From NCBI GenBank assembly GCA_964354625.1, contig CAYHAK010000003.1:1-64000 (forward strand): a stretch of 64,000 nt of DNA, written 5' to 3'. Below are positions 16,829 through 24,831 of this stretch, in pieces. How positions within the stretch are numbered: position 1 is the stretch's first letter; the number at the start of each line of letters is the position of its first letter. A program made the translations under genes and the position numbers. This DNA is from DATKKK01 sp964354625 (lineage in GTDB: Archaea > Thermoproteota > Bathyarchaeia > Bathyarchaeales > Bathycorpusculaceae). A model generated the notes under the pieces. That model searched no databases. It saw only the letters and a program-made list of their open reading frames with translations, and was not told the DNA's origin.

Positions 16829-16981
16829 TTATCGGTTTCTTCTTTCCCAAAGCTCCTTCTTGAGCAGGTCTCTGACTGATGATCTTATGGCTGAGCTTCG
16901 GCTCGGGTACATGTTTGCCCGCACCAACTCGTCAAGCCCCTCCAAGCAAGCCTCAGGCAACAAGACGGTAACGAGTTTCAT
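16829..16981 (-). CDS. ribbon-helix-helix (CopG-like) small regulator
   Basis: A 50-residue gene. The protein begins KLVTVLLPEACLEGLDELV, a beta-strand and first helix of an RHH fold, and continues YPSRSSAIRSSVRDLLKKEL, with the SRSxAIRxxVRxLL pattern that defines the second helix. RHH dimers insert the strand in the DNA major groove. GGTGAT lies 4 bases before the ATG, and TATA-like boxes (minus strand CTTATATTTG, GTATAAGC) lie 25-50 bases upstream. Its partner or target is not evident; the hydrophobic gene just upstream could be linked. Confidence 0.8.
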   Translation of the reverse strand: MKLVTVLLPEACLEGLDELVRANMYPSRSSAIRSSVRDLLKKELWERRNR

Positions 16982-17047
16982 CCAATCACCCTGAACATAA
17001 TATGCTTATACATATGCCGCAAATATAAGATTTCGGCCGCAAAAGGA

Positions 17048-17386
17048 CTAGGCGCTGAGGCCTTCTCTCGCAAGGCACACTTCTCTGAACGTGCCTTGGA
17101 ACGTTTTGTACACGTCCTCAACGTGGAGGGTCCGGCGTTTGATTCCCTCTTGAACAAGGCCTGCGGCAACCATCAGCGAACCCACTATGTCGCTTATGGT
17201 GGGGTCTGGGAAAGCTATCAACGCTAGACCGACCTTTATGAGCCATGAGCGCTTGCCGTTTCGCCATAGCTGCTTCGTGACCCTGGCCTCTCTGGCTGTC
17301 TCTTTCAGAGCTTGCGCCAAATCCGCGTAGCTTTCGCTCAACTCGTTGATAGCGTCAGCCAGCGGCTCAAGTTCTTCAGCCTTCAT
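17048..17386 (-). CDS. hypothetical protein with one or two hydrophobic segments
   Basis: 112 residues, not recognised. The N-terminal 45 residues are a charged helix (EELEPLADAINELSESYADL); residues about 48-82 are hydrophobic (WLIKVGLALIAFPDPTISDI, then VGSLMVAAGLV) with a proline break in the middle and look like a membrane hairpin or buried helices. The C-terminus is polar. ATG 17386 is the first start in the frame. It is 66 bases upstream of the RHH gene on the same strand, which has its own promoter. Confidence 0.6.
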   Translation of the reverse strand: MKAEELEPLADAINELSESYADLAQALKETAREARVTKQLWRNGKRSWLIKVGLALIAFPDPTISDIVGSLMVAAGLVQEGIKRRTLHVEDVYKTFQGTFREVCLAREGLSA

Positions 17387-17552
17387 GCAACCACGACTAG
17401 CCTTGCGTCAATATAGAATCGGAAGAGCACAAAAACCTTACCCACCGGGCTGTTCGAGCGACCTGTTTCAGATTCGCAGAACCCGTCCGATTCTGACAGA
17501 ATAGTTGAAATCCGCCTTGACAGGACGTGTGCTTTTATCAGCAATAGTGAGA

Positions 17553-17563
17553 AGCGCGCGCGA
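17553..17563. repeat. dispersed motif AGCGCGCGCGA, copy 6
   Basis: Alternating GC tract in the gene-poor stretch upstream of guaAB, within GAGAAGCGCGCGCGAGCAC. Confidence 0.6.
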
Positions 17564-18090
17564 GCACATTTCTATCCAGTTCAAAGCACGTGCTTTCCAC
17601 GCCAGCCCAAATAATTGGAGTATGCCTGTGACACACCTTGCTCGGAATCCAAAACACTGTTACACACGCGTTTTACCGCGCTCAAAAGTCGCTCACAACA
17701 ACCCGGTTATATGGACCTTTATATGGTGTAACAAGTTCTGAGCGAAGCCCGAGAGAACCGTTACACAGTTAACTGTTTCACAACCAGCAAATAATTATCT
17801 AAAAAATAATTCTACGGCTCACAGTTCAAAGCCCGCGCTATTGAAATCGTCTGCATATCAACCATTCTCAACACTTTCGCTCGCCAAACAAGTTAGCCCG
17901 TTTCGGTTCAGCTACAACTTCTACGCAAAACAGAAACTGGTTAACAAGGACGTGGGAAAGCCCAACCTAGCACTCGTGCGCGTAAGTCTATGCGGTCTAC
18001 CAATGTGTTGCACGTGTTGTTATTTTATTTAGGTCGCAAGGATTGCAGGTTGGAAAGCGGATGAACTCCAAACTGGTACTTTCGTCTACT

Positions 18091-18099
18091 AGCGCGCGT
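18091..18099. repeat. dispersed motif AGCGCGCGT, copy 7 (degenerate)
   Basis: Preceded by CT as in copy 1. It has GCGCGCG rather than the full eight bases. It lies 80 bases upstream of guaAB. Confidence 0.45.
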
Positions 18100-18170
18100 G
18101 CCAGCCGTGTGCCATCGTGCTTGAGTAAAGCATAAAACTGGAAGTCTTTCTAACACTGTAGAAGGAGCAG

Positions 18171-19382
18171 GTGACGCTTTTGGAAACGTTTGACGCAAAA
18201 GGGTTTGCTAATGCTGAGGTTGAGGAGATCAAGAAACTGGTCGGCAAAGAGAAGGCTTTGGTGGCGGTTTCAGGCGGAGTTGACAGTATGACTTGTGCGG
18301 TGCTGACGCACAAGGCCATTGGAGAGAAGCTTGTTTGTGTCATGCTGGACGATGCCTTCATGCGCGAAGGCGAACCTGAACACGTTGCCGAAACCCTCGC
18401 GAAGCCCCCCTTCAATGTACCAATTAAGGTGATCAATGTACGCGAGCGATTCCTCACGGCCATGAAAGGCCTGGTGGATGCAGAGGAAAAGCGCAAGAAG
18501 TTCCGCGAAACCTTCTACCAAGTCCTTGGCGAAACCGCCAAGAAGGAAGGGTGCAAGATTCTGGTTCAGGGCACGATAAAAGCCGACATCATTGAAACAG
18601 TGGGAGGCGTCAAAACCCAACACAACGTCTTGGAGCAAGTGGGCATAGACCCCATGGAACGATTTGGCTTCAAGGTCGTCGAGCCACTAGTGACTTTGCT
18701 CAAGTGGCAGGTCCGGATGGTGGCAAGGCATCTGGGTTTGCCGGCGGAGTTCTCTGAACGCCAACCGTTCCCCGGCCCAGGCCTGTCCGTGCGCGTGGTT
18801 GGCGAAATCCGATCTGACAAATTGGAAACCGTGAGGAAGGCCACGTTTATGGCTGAACGGGAGCTTGCCAAGCACAAACCGAGCCAATACTTCACAGTGA
18901 TTCTTGATAACCAGAAATCTTCAGACCAGACGGGCGTAGTTCACATTCAAGAGACCGTGGCGCGGCTGCTGAACGTGCCTTCTCGAAACGTTTACGTTAG
19001 GATATTCAAAGACAAGGCCACGGGCATGACGGGCGGAGAACGACGTTACGGAAAGGTAGTGGGCATAACGGTTGAGACTCTCAACGCGAAGACTCATCAG
19101 CCCTCCGTGCAGAGCCTCATCAGCCTACAGGCCACCATAATCACCGAAAACCCTGAAGTCACACGCGTATTCTACGCCACGAAGGACACAACCGAAAAGA
19201 AACCCTACGTCATCGCGATAAGGGCCATACAAACCCAGGACTTCCTGACTGCGCAGGTCTCCGAGATTCCATGGCCAACACTCAACACCATAGCAGAAGA
19301 GGCAATCGAACAATGCCACAACGTTTCAACTGTATACTATGATGTAACGCCGAAGCCACCGTCAACCGTAGAGATGGAATAG
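18171..19382 (+). CDS. guaAB: GMP synthase, PP-loop ATP pyrophosphatase subunit, with insertion
   Basis: Makes GMP from XMP with ATP; in archaea the glutaminase is a separate protein, not found in this window. The PP-loop is VSGGVDS near residue 35, and LVQGTIKADIIETVGGVKTQ, FPGPGLSVRVVGE and the C-terminal YVIAIRAIQTQDF and VYYDVTPKPPSTVE match the family. The protein has 403 residues, against about 308 for the Pyrococcus-type subunit. The extra 90 or so residues lie between the synthetase domain and the C-terminal dimerisation segment (roughly residues 245-345). GTG 18171 follows GGAGCAG; TTG 18180 behind GGTGA is an alternative start. Confidence 0.88.
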   Translation: MTLLETFDAKGFANAEVEEIKKLVGKEKALVAVSGGVDSMTCAVLTHKAIGEKLVCVMLDDAFMREGEPEHVAETLAKPPFNVPIKVINVRERFLTAMKGLVDAEEKRKKFRETFYQVLGETAKKEGCKILVQGTIKADIIETVGGVKTQHNVLEQVGIDPMERFGFKVVEPLVTLLKWQVRMVARHLGLPAEFSERQPFPGPGLSVRVVGEIRSDKLETVRKATFMAERELAKHKPSQYFTVILDNQKSSDQTGVVHIQETVARLLNVPSRNVYVRIFKDKATGMTGGERRYGKVVGITVETLNAKTHQPSVQSLISLQATIITENPEVTRVFYATKDTTEKKPYVIAIRAIQTQDFLTAQVSEIPWPTLNTIAEEAIEQCHNVSTVYYDVTPKPPSTVEME

Positions 19383-19437
19383 CCAAACTGGGAAAAGGTA
19401 TAAGGCATCTCTAGCGCTTTAGCCTAGAGGTGAAACA

Positions 19438-19764
19438 ATGCTTCGCGTCAGAGTAAGCAAGATTGAGTCAATTCGTGACTTGGATGGTAATCTTGGTAAG
19501 CGTATTGAGTTGCTTGAGGACAGGGATGTTCCGAGCTTCGTGATGAGGCCGCGGACGGAGGAGGCACAGATGGTCCAGGACGTGCTTCAGGCCCTGCAGC
19601 AGCAGATGCCCATGCTTGCGCCAAAAGGCCAGCTGGCCATGCCTAAGATGATCCTGTTCCTCACCGAGCAGGAATACGAAAACCTCGGCATCAGCTTCGA
19701 CGTGAACCAAGTTTACGAAATAGACCTCGAAAACCAAACCATCAAACTCAAGAAACCCGCATAA
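19438..19764 (+). CDS. conserved-looking archaeal protein, function unknown
   Basis: 108 residues, soluble, with a beta-rich N-terminus (LRVRVSKIESIRDLDGN) and a C-terminal ISFDVNQVYEIDLENQTIKL. The spread of GKRIELLEDRD and QEYENLGISFDV suggests a small compact fold. Size and pattern recall the arcadin-1 family of small TACK proteins linked to crenactin, but this is a weak impression; no crenactin gene is near. ATG 19438 has GGTGA 5 bases before it. Its 3' end overlaps the next convergent frame by 17 bases. Confidence 0.65.
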   Translation: MLRVRVSKIESIRDLDGNLGKRIELLEDRDVPSFVMRPRTEEAQMVQDVLQALQQQMPMLAPKGQLAMPKMILFLTEQEYENLGISFDVNQVYEIDLENQTIKLKKPA

Positions 19765-20134
19765 TCGAACTCCTCATGCTCCTCAGCGCCGTGTGCCTCG
19801 GATGGAACGAAAGCACAAACATCATGTTCCTCAAAGCATTGTAGATTTGCTGCATATCTGATCTTTCGGCGTTGTCGCAGTAGATCGGGATCGGCTCACC
19901 GCCTCCCTCCTTGTAGTAAACGTAGATCGGGGCAAACTCCTTCCGAAAAGTCACAACTTCCACATTGAGCTTTAGGAGGCTTGCCATCTTCTCCGCTGCA
20001 CTGCTGATAGGTTTCAAACGCTTCTCACGAGACGAGAAACTGGACGCGTAAACGAGCAGCTTGCCACCTGAATCCTCAAGCATGGCCTCCACCAAACGTG
20101 ACTTGCCGCATAGCCCATTTAAGACCAGCCTCAA
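19748..20134 (-). CDS. hypothetical protein
   Basis: About 128 residues from a possible TTG 20134; the frame is open further upstream but then runs into the acylphosphatase promoter. GGKLLVYASSFSSREKRLKP, then VVTFRKEFAPIYVYYKEGGGE with IPIYCD could be a small alpha/beta domain, perhaps a regulator or nucleotide-binding remnant. I do not recognise the family. No clear ribosome site supports the start. It is convergent with the preceding gene, overlapping it by 17 bases. Confidence 0.45.
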   Translation of the reverse strand: MRLVLNGLCGKSRLVEAMLEDSGGKLLVYASSFSSREKRLKPISSAAEKMASLLKLNVEVVTFRKEFAPIYVYYKEGGGEPIPIYCDNAERSDMQQIYNALRNMMFVLSFHPRHTALRSMRSSIMRVS

Positions 20135-20197
20135 TACGACACATCTAGACGGCGGAGAGAGACAAGTTGAAATGAACACACAAAGCATTGAGGAACT

Positions 20198-20458
20198 ATG
20201 AAGACCCAAGCGCACGCCTTTGTCAGTGGCAGAGTTCAAGGCGTATTCTTCAGGTCAGAAATGAGACGTGAAGCCACAAGACGAGGCGTCAGAGGCTGGG
20301 TCCGGAACCTTCCTGACGGCAGAGTTGAAGCCATATTCGAGGGCGAAGAACAGAACGTGAAGGCGCTTGTTGAGTTCTGCCGCGCGCTAGTCACTGATGT
20401 AGAGATCACATGGGAAAACCTCACGGACCAGTTCAGAGGATTTGAAATGATATACTAG
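20198..20458 (+). CDS. acyP: acylphosphatase
   Basis: 86 residues, a full-length small acylphosphatase that cleaves carboxyl-phosphate bonds. The signature GRVQGVFFRSEMRREATRRG contains the catalytic Arg (FFR), and GWVRNLPDGRVEAIFEG the catalytic Asn. ATG 20198 is preceded by TTGAGGAA. The substrate in the cell is not established for the family. Confidence 0.95.
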   Translation: MKTQAHAFVSGRVQGVFFRSEMRREATRRGVRGWVRNLPDGRVEAIFEGEEQNVKALVEFCRALVTDVEITWENLTDQFRGFEMIY

Positions 20459-20509
20459 TAACCCGACTTCGCAGGGAGACAGGACTTCAACTTACGTCAG
20501 TATAGGCTT

Positions 20510-20519
20510 AGCGCGCGCG
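20510..20519. repeat. dispersed motif AGCGCGCGCG, copy 8
   Basis: Within CTTAGCGCGCGCGGGCTAG in the 94-base space between the acylphosphatase and coiled-coil genes, which converge here. Confidence 0.6.
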
Positions 20520-20552
20520 GGCTAGAACGCCTCAAGCATGCAGTTCTACCTT

Positions 20553-20969
20553 CTAGGCTGCTTTCTTGGGCACTCTGAAGTGTGACGCCTTTCCTGCGCT
20601 TATGTATTCTCCGCCTATCCCGCGTACGGTTGAGGCTATCTTCGAGAAGTTCTCTGAGCCGAGGAACTGTCTTGGCTTGATCACTACATAACCCTCTGTC
20701 TCCTCGAAGCTCAGCAGGTTTTCGAGATCATCTGGAAACATCATCTTGATGTCTTCGACGGCCTTGGATTTTTCGGGAATCTGGGGCATGTGCAACAAAG
20801 CTGGCGGCGGCGGCGCAACCGTGGCTGCAGGCTGAGTGAATCTTGCCACTGCTAGCTGCTTCAGCGAGGCGGAAACTTGCCGCAGGTCCTCCATCATCCC
20901 TGTCAGAATCACAACGAGCTCATCAACCCTTCTCGTCAGGTTCTCAATCTTCTCCCTATCCTCAGACAT
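20553..20969 (-). CDS. coiled-coil protein with C-terminal alpha/beta domain
   Basis: 138 residues. Residues 1-45 form a coiled coil (EDREKIENLTRRVDELVVIL), followed by a proline- and alanine-rich linker (PAATVAPPPPALLHMPQIPE) and a C-terminal domain of about 70 residues (FPDDLENLLSFEETEGYVVI, SKIASTVRGIGGEYISAGKA). The last part resembles a small nucleic-acid-binding module, but I have no family name. ATG 20969 has GAGG close before it. It is divergent from rtcA. Confidence 0.65.
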   Translation of the reverse strand: MSEDREKIENLTRRVDELVVILTGMMEDLRQVSASLKQLAVARFTQPAATVAPPPPALLHMPQIPEKSKAVEDIKMMFPDDLENLLSFEETEGYVVIKPRQFLGSENFSKIASTVRGIGGEYISAGKASHFRVPKKAA

Positions 20970-21053
20970 AAACCTCAATCCTTCAAACCCTTAATACTCT
21001 CATGCAATTATTAATCGTTTTTGACCCCACAACAGCAGGAATACACATCCTAT

Positions 21054-22091
21054 ATGATAGAAATCGACGGCAGCCAAAAAAGTGGAAGCGGAACCATCCT
21101 CAGAATAGCCGTGGCCCTAGCAGCGACGCGAGGCGAACCTCTGCACATCTACAACATAAGGCAAAACCGCCCACAACCAGGCCTGAAACCCCAACACCTC
21201 GAGGCTGTGCTGACCGCTGCAAGACTCTGCGATGCCGAACTGCAAGGAGCCACTCTAAACTCACGCGAACTCTGGTTCAAACCCAAGACGATCAGAGGCG
21301 GGAGAATCGAGGCTGAAATCGGCACCGCCGGGAGCATCCCCATGCTCTTGATGGCGGTCTTGCCCATCTGCGCCTTCGCTGAAACCGCCATCGAACTTCA
21401 CGTCTCCAAGGGCGGAACAGACGTTCAACACTCACCCGCCATCAACTACATACGCTTCGTCCTGTTGCCAACACTCAAAAACATAGGACTGGACGCAACA
21501 TTGGTAGTCCAGAAATATGGCTACTATCCGAGGGGAAACGGTGAAGCAACAATAACCGTAAAGCCGTGCAAATCGTTGAAGCCTTTGTGCTTGGAAACCT
21601 TCGGCACCGTGAAGGCCGTTAAAGGTATTTCTGTCTGTACGTTTCTTGCTGAAAGAAAGGTGGCAAAACGCCAAGCAGAAGCCGCAAAAGACTGTCTCAA
21701 GCGAAGAGGCTACGCCGCGGACATTCAAGTGATAGACGACAGGTCGAACCCTCTGCAGAAGGGCAGTTCTATCGTTCTCTGGGCCGAAACAGACACTGGA
21801 GTTATTCTTGGTGCTGACGCTATAGGCGAACTTGGAAAACCAAGCGAGGCCGTGGGTACTGAGGCTGCTGGAAAATTCTGGACCGAGCTTTCAGCAAAGC
21901 CCACCGTTGACACCCATCTGGCGGACATTCTAATTCCATATCTTGCCTTGGTCCAAGGCAAGTCAACATGCTTAACCCGAACGCCCACTGAACACTTGAA
22001 GACAAACATCTGGCTTGCCGAAAGAATTCTCAAAAGAGAATTCCGCATTCAAAAAGCGGACGACCTCTGCAGGATTGAAACCACAATCTGA
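21054..22091 (+). CDS. rtcA: RNA 3'-terminal phosphate cyclase
   Basis: 345 residues from ATG 21054, the normal length; a TTG at 21021 would add 11 residues not typical of the family. RtcA converts 3'-phosphate RNA ends to 2',3'-cyclic phosphate through an adenylylated histidine. The opening MIEIDGSQKSGSGTILR, NIRQNRPQPGLKPQHLEAV and GTAGSIPMLL are characteristic. The catalytic-type His is in THLADILIPYLAL near the C-terminus. No RtcB ligase gene is in the window. Confidence 0.93.
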   Translation: MIEIDGSQKSGSGTILRIAVALAATRGEPLHIYNIRQNRPQPGLKPQHLEAVLTAARLCDAELQGATLNSRELWFKPKTIRGGRIEAEIGTAGSIPMLLMAVLPICAFAETAIELHVSKGGTDVQHSPAINYIRFVLLPTLKNIGLDATLVVQKYGYYPRGNGEATITVKPCKSLKPLCLETFGTVKAVKGISVCTFLAERKVAKRQAEAAKDCLKRRGYAADIQVIDDRSNPLQKGSSIVLWAETDTGVILGADAIGELGKPSEAVGTEAAGKFWTELSAKPTVDTHLADILIPYLALVQGKSTCLTRTPTEHLKTNIWLAERILKREFRIQKADDLCRIETTI

Positions 22092-22359
22092 GCACGGAGC
22101 TGGCGAACAGCCGACGTGCAGCGCCCGCGAAACAGCCTTCCTACATGGGAAACGATAACGTTCACCTTTGAAGGAGCATAGTTCCAGAATTCACGGCTTT
22201 GACCTCCGTACTGTGCTGGCACTCGCATCAGCGATTCTGCTTTATCTACGCAAGCGTTCAATGATTATTGTCTAGCCAACTTCTCTTTTTCTGCAATAGA
22301 TTATAACCTGCATCGCACTGCATAATAGCCATCAAACGACCTTTCAGGGCAGATGTTTC

Positions 22360-23148
22360 ATGAGGAGTGTTGATCGAAAGAGGTTGATTCAGAGATACTA
22401 TTCTGCTAGAGCTAAGGATTACGACCGTCAGAAGAGCAGGACTTGGAAAACTAGCCAAGGTTTTGGGAATGGTGTATTGGGCCGAGTACTCAGTGATTTG
22501 GATGGCCTTGGAAGCGGCTTGGTGTTGGAGGTGGGCGTGGGCAGCGGCAGAAACGCCCTCCCCATGCTGGAGAAAGTCAGGCCGCAGTTTGTAGGGATCG
22601 ACCTGTCAAAAGAAATGCTTGAGCAGGCCAAGAAGAAGCTGTGTGCCTTCAAGGGAAGCTACGATCTTGTTCTAGGAGACGCTGAACACTTGCCCTTCGT
22701 GGCCGGCGCCTTTGACAAGCTGGTCTGTATGAACGCGATACACTACTTCGACAGACAAGACATGGTCATGCGAAGGTTTCGGGAGATTCTGAAGGAAAGA
22801 GGGACTTTTGTGTATGGTGACCTGACGGTGCACGAACTCGACAACGAGGGCTTCTTCGAGAGGCTGGAGAGAACAGTCTCCAAAGCTCACGCAGGTTACC
22901 GCAAGCCTTCAGAGATCAAGGGTCTTCTGGAAACCTGCGGCTTCGCTGAGTCGAGAATCGCCACGTTCGGCTATCGAAAGTCTTATCGCTCGCTGATGGA
23001 GGACAAAGGTGAATACTTCGGCGTGCCTGCTGGGACGCTCAACAAACATGTACAATCAGCCTCCACTAGCGCGAAAGCACGATACGACCTCACCGACACC
23101 GAATTAACCCTCTACTACACGGTAGCAAGTGCACAAAGGCAGAACTGA
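22360..23148 (+). CDS. SAM-dependent methyltransferase, class I
   Basis: 262 residues. Motif I is LVLEVGVGSGRNALPML near residue 52, motif II FVGIDLSKEMLEQAKKKL, and motif IV region GDAEHLPFVAGAFDKLVCMN. The following IHYFDRQDMVMRRFREILKE is typical of Methyltransf_11 enzymes. The substrate is unknown. The 3' end is 13 bases before the Trm5-type gene, so the two may be co-transcribed. The opening RLIQRYYSARAKDYD resembles UbiE-like enzymes. Confidence 0.85.
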   Translation: MRSVDRKRLIQRYYSARAKDYDRQKSRTWKTSQGFGNGVLGRVLSDLDGLGSGLVLEVGVGSGRNALPMLEKVRPQFVGIDLSKEMLEQAKKKLCAFKGSYDLVLGDAEHLPFVAGAFDKLVCMNAIHYFDRQDMVMRRFREILKERGTFVYGDLTVHELDNEGFFERLERTVSKAHAGYRKPSEIKGLLETCGFAESRIATFGYRKSYRSLMEDKGEYFGVPAGTLNKHVQSASTSAKARYDLTDTELTLYYTVASAQRQN

Positions 23149-23161
23149 AACCGGTGATTCG

Positions 23162-24232
23162 ATGCCTCAGCAAACGATCTGCCTTAAGGTCCCAAAGAGA
23201 TATGGCGAGAAGATTCTGGCCCTCGCCAACAAGTTGGTAATCACCAACAAGGAAATAAAGATAGAGAGAGACGAAAAATCCATCTGGTTACCATTACTGC
23301 GAGAACCGTCAAACGACGTCTTACAGGCTCTCAAAGAGGAGGCACCAGAACTCGAATTCTCAACCCATGCCTTTCAAGAGAGGAAAAAACGGGTACCCTC
23401 GCTCGCTGACCTGCTCGCAGGCAAGCTACCAACTGACTTACTGGGAAGCCTACCCCATTCAGCAGATCTTGTAGGCGACATAGCCGTAATCGAGATCCCA
23501 CGAGAGCTCAACGCCTACGAGAGAGAGATCGGGGAAGCTATCTTGAAGGCAAACAAGAACGTGCGAACCGTGCTCGGCAAGGCTGGAGCGATTGGCGGAA
23601 CCTACCGCGTGAGAAGCTACAATGTACTTGCTGGCGAACCGAAGACTGAGACAGTACACAAAGAATACGGCTGCCAATATTGCGTGGACATTGCTGAAGC
23701 CTATTTCTCCCCCCGCCTCTCAAACGAGCACAACAGGGTGGCCACACTTGTCAAAGAAGGGGAGACCGTCGTGGACCTGTTCGCCGGCGTGGGGCCTTTC
23801 GCGATGAGAATCGCCAAAGCCCACGAAAATGTCAAAGTCTACGCGATCGACGTGAATCCAGACGCAGTTGAATACCTAAAGAGGAATATCAAGCTCAACA
23901 GAGTTGAAGGAAAGGTTCATGCATTGCTGGGTGATGCAAGGCAAATCGTTAACGAAAGGCTTGCAGGCTTCGCGGATCGCGTGATCATGAACTTGCCCGA
24001 AAGGGCCATGGACTTCGTGGATGTGGCCTGTGCCGCAATCAAGCCGTCAGGCGGCACCGTGCACTTCTACGGCTTCGTCAGCGCCTCAGAGCCGCTTGGA
24101 AGCATGAAGCTTCACTTCACTGAGGCGGTTGAGAAGTGCGAAAGAAGAGCTTATGAAGCCATGCCTTCGAGGCTTGTTCGGGCCACTGCACCCCGCGAGT
24201 GGCAAGCGGTGCTGGACGCCCGCATCAGCTAG
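23162..24232 (+). CDS. trm5: tRNA (guanine-37 N1) methyltransferase, Trm5/Taw22 type
   Basis: 356 residues from ATG 23162, with GGTGAT just before it. The catalytic Rossmann part has VVDLFAGVGPFAMRIAKA (motif I), VYAIDVNPDAVEYLKRNIKL (motif II) and the NLPE motif (RVIMNLPERAMDFVD), as in archaeal Trm5 and its Taw22 relatives. YRVRSYNVLAGEPKTETVHK is also diagnostic. It methylates G37 next to the anticodon and so limits frameshifting; whether it also acts on wyosine precursors cannot be told. The N-terminal domain is long (about 90 residues), in keeping with the b-type. Confidence 0.88.
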   Translation: MPQQTICLKVPKRYGEKILALANKLVITNKEIKIERDEKSIWLPLLREPSNDVLQALKEEAPELEFSTHAFQERKKRVPSLADLLAGKLPTDLLGSLPHSADLVGDIAVIEIPRELNAYEREIGEAILKANKNVRTVLGKAGAIGGTYRVRSYNVLAGEPKTETVHKEYGCQYCVDIAEAYFSPRLSNEHNRVATLVKEGETVVDLFAGVGPFAMRIAKAHENVKVYAIDVNPDAVEYLKRNIKLNRVEGKVHALLGDARQIVNERLAGFADRVIMNLPERAMDFVDVACAAIKPSGGTVHFYGFVSASEPLGSMKLHFTEAVEKCERRAYEAMPSRLVRATAPREWQAVLDARIS

Positions 24233-24309
24233 GCCACCGCGAGAATTCAAGCAAAAAGGCTCCACACCCAATTCGCCCATTAAGCCCGTCATCGTGTTAG
24301 GCACAGGGT

Positions 24310-24735
24310 TCAGGTTCTCACAGATAATGTGATTTTCACTTCCTGCCTCGGGTTTCTCAGTTTCTGCACGAGCTTTCGTGACAACTCGTAGGCTGCCCTG
24401 TTTGCCTTGATCGCCAACGTGCGCTCACAAACGTGGCTGCTTTTTCTCACAACCATGTCGGATGGATGTACCAGCAGAAGCTGCGGGCTCCCCTGAGCCA
24501 ACACCGTTTCCACCATGTTGTCTGCCTCAATCAGAATCGTGATCCTCGCATTCTCACTGAGCAAGCCTTTCCTGAACTCTTCGCCCAGATCGGCTAATGC
24601 CTTGTCAGCGGACACTGCGATTATGCAGTCGCCCTCCCTTGTCAGATGCGATTCTCTAGTTATTTCCAGCGTGGAGTGATGCGCGGCCAGGATGTTCTCA
24701 TGCCCGAAGGCGTGGATAACTTCCTTGATTTGCAG
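24310..24735 (-). CDS. DUF371 family protein without a standard start codon
   Basis: The protein matches DUF371 over its full length: EVIHAFGHENILAAHHSTLE, then ITRESHLTREGDCIIAVSAD and KALADLGEEF. The conserved N-terminus is open but has no ATG, GTG or TTG: an in-frame TGA at 24750-24748 is followed by five sense codons and then CTG 24735, with GGTG about 7 bases before it. CTG may serve as start; a GTG at 24615 would remove 40 conserved residues. The GC palindrome lies 9 bases upstream of the TGA, so the native 5' end may have been lost. The family's role is unknown. Confidence 0.7.
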   Translation of the reverse strand: MQIKEVIHAFGHENILAAHHSTLEITRESHLTREGDCIIAVSADKALADLGEEFRKGLLSENARITILIEADNMVETVLAQGSPQLLLVHPSDMVVRKSSHVCERTLAIKANRAAYELSRKLVQKLRNPRQEVKITLSVRT

Positions 24736-24758
24736 GGCAGTGCACCATCAATGGTCTA

Positions 24759-24770
24759 AGCGCGCGCGCT
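24759..24770. repeat. dispersed palindrome AGCGCGCGCGCT, copy 9
   Basis: Lies directly upstream of the DUF371 frame that lacks a normal start codon, and 62 bases downstream of the convergentless 3' end of the S-layer-like regulator. A second CGCGCG tract follows at 24777-24782. Confidence 0.65.
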
Positions 24771-24831
24771 CGTCTTCGCGCGTTTTTCGAATCATGATCT
24801 TCGCCATTGTTGGTCGCACAGCTTGATTGGG

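Larger units (their letters stand above)
17387..18170. other. 784-base gene-poor stretch with repeats
   Basis: No frame here looks like a gene. It holds two copies of the GC palindrome (17553 and 18091), three copies of GTTACAC or its complement (17659-17665, 17726-17732, 17760-17766), of which the last two form an inverted pair around a 27-base loop, the palindrome CAGTTAACTG (17766-17775), and two TATA-like boxes, TTATATGG and TTTATATGG, between 17707 and 17725. A short untranslated RNA or a regulatory region is possible. I found no tRNA, box C/D RNA or other known RNA in it. Confidence 0.4.
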
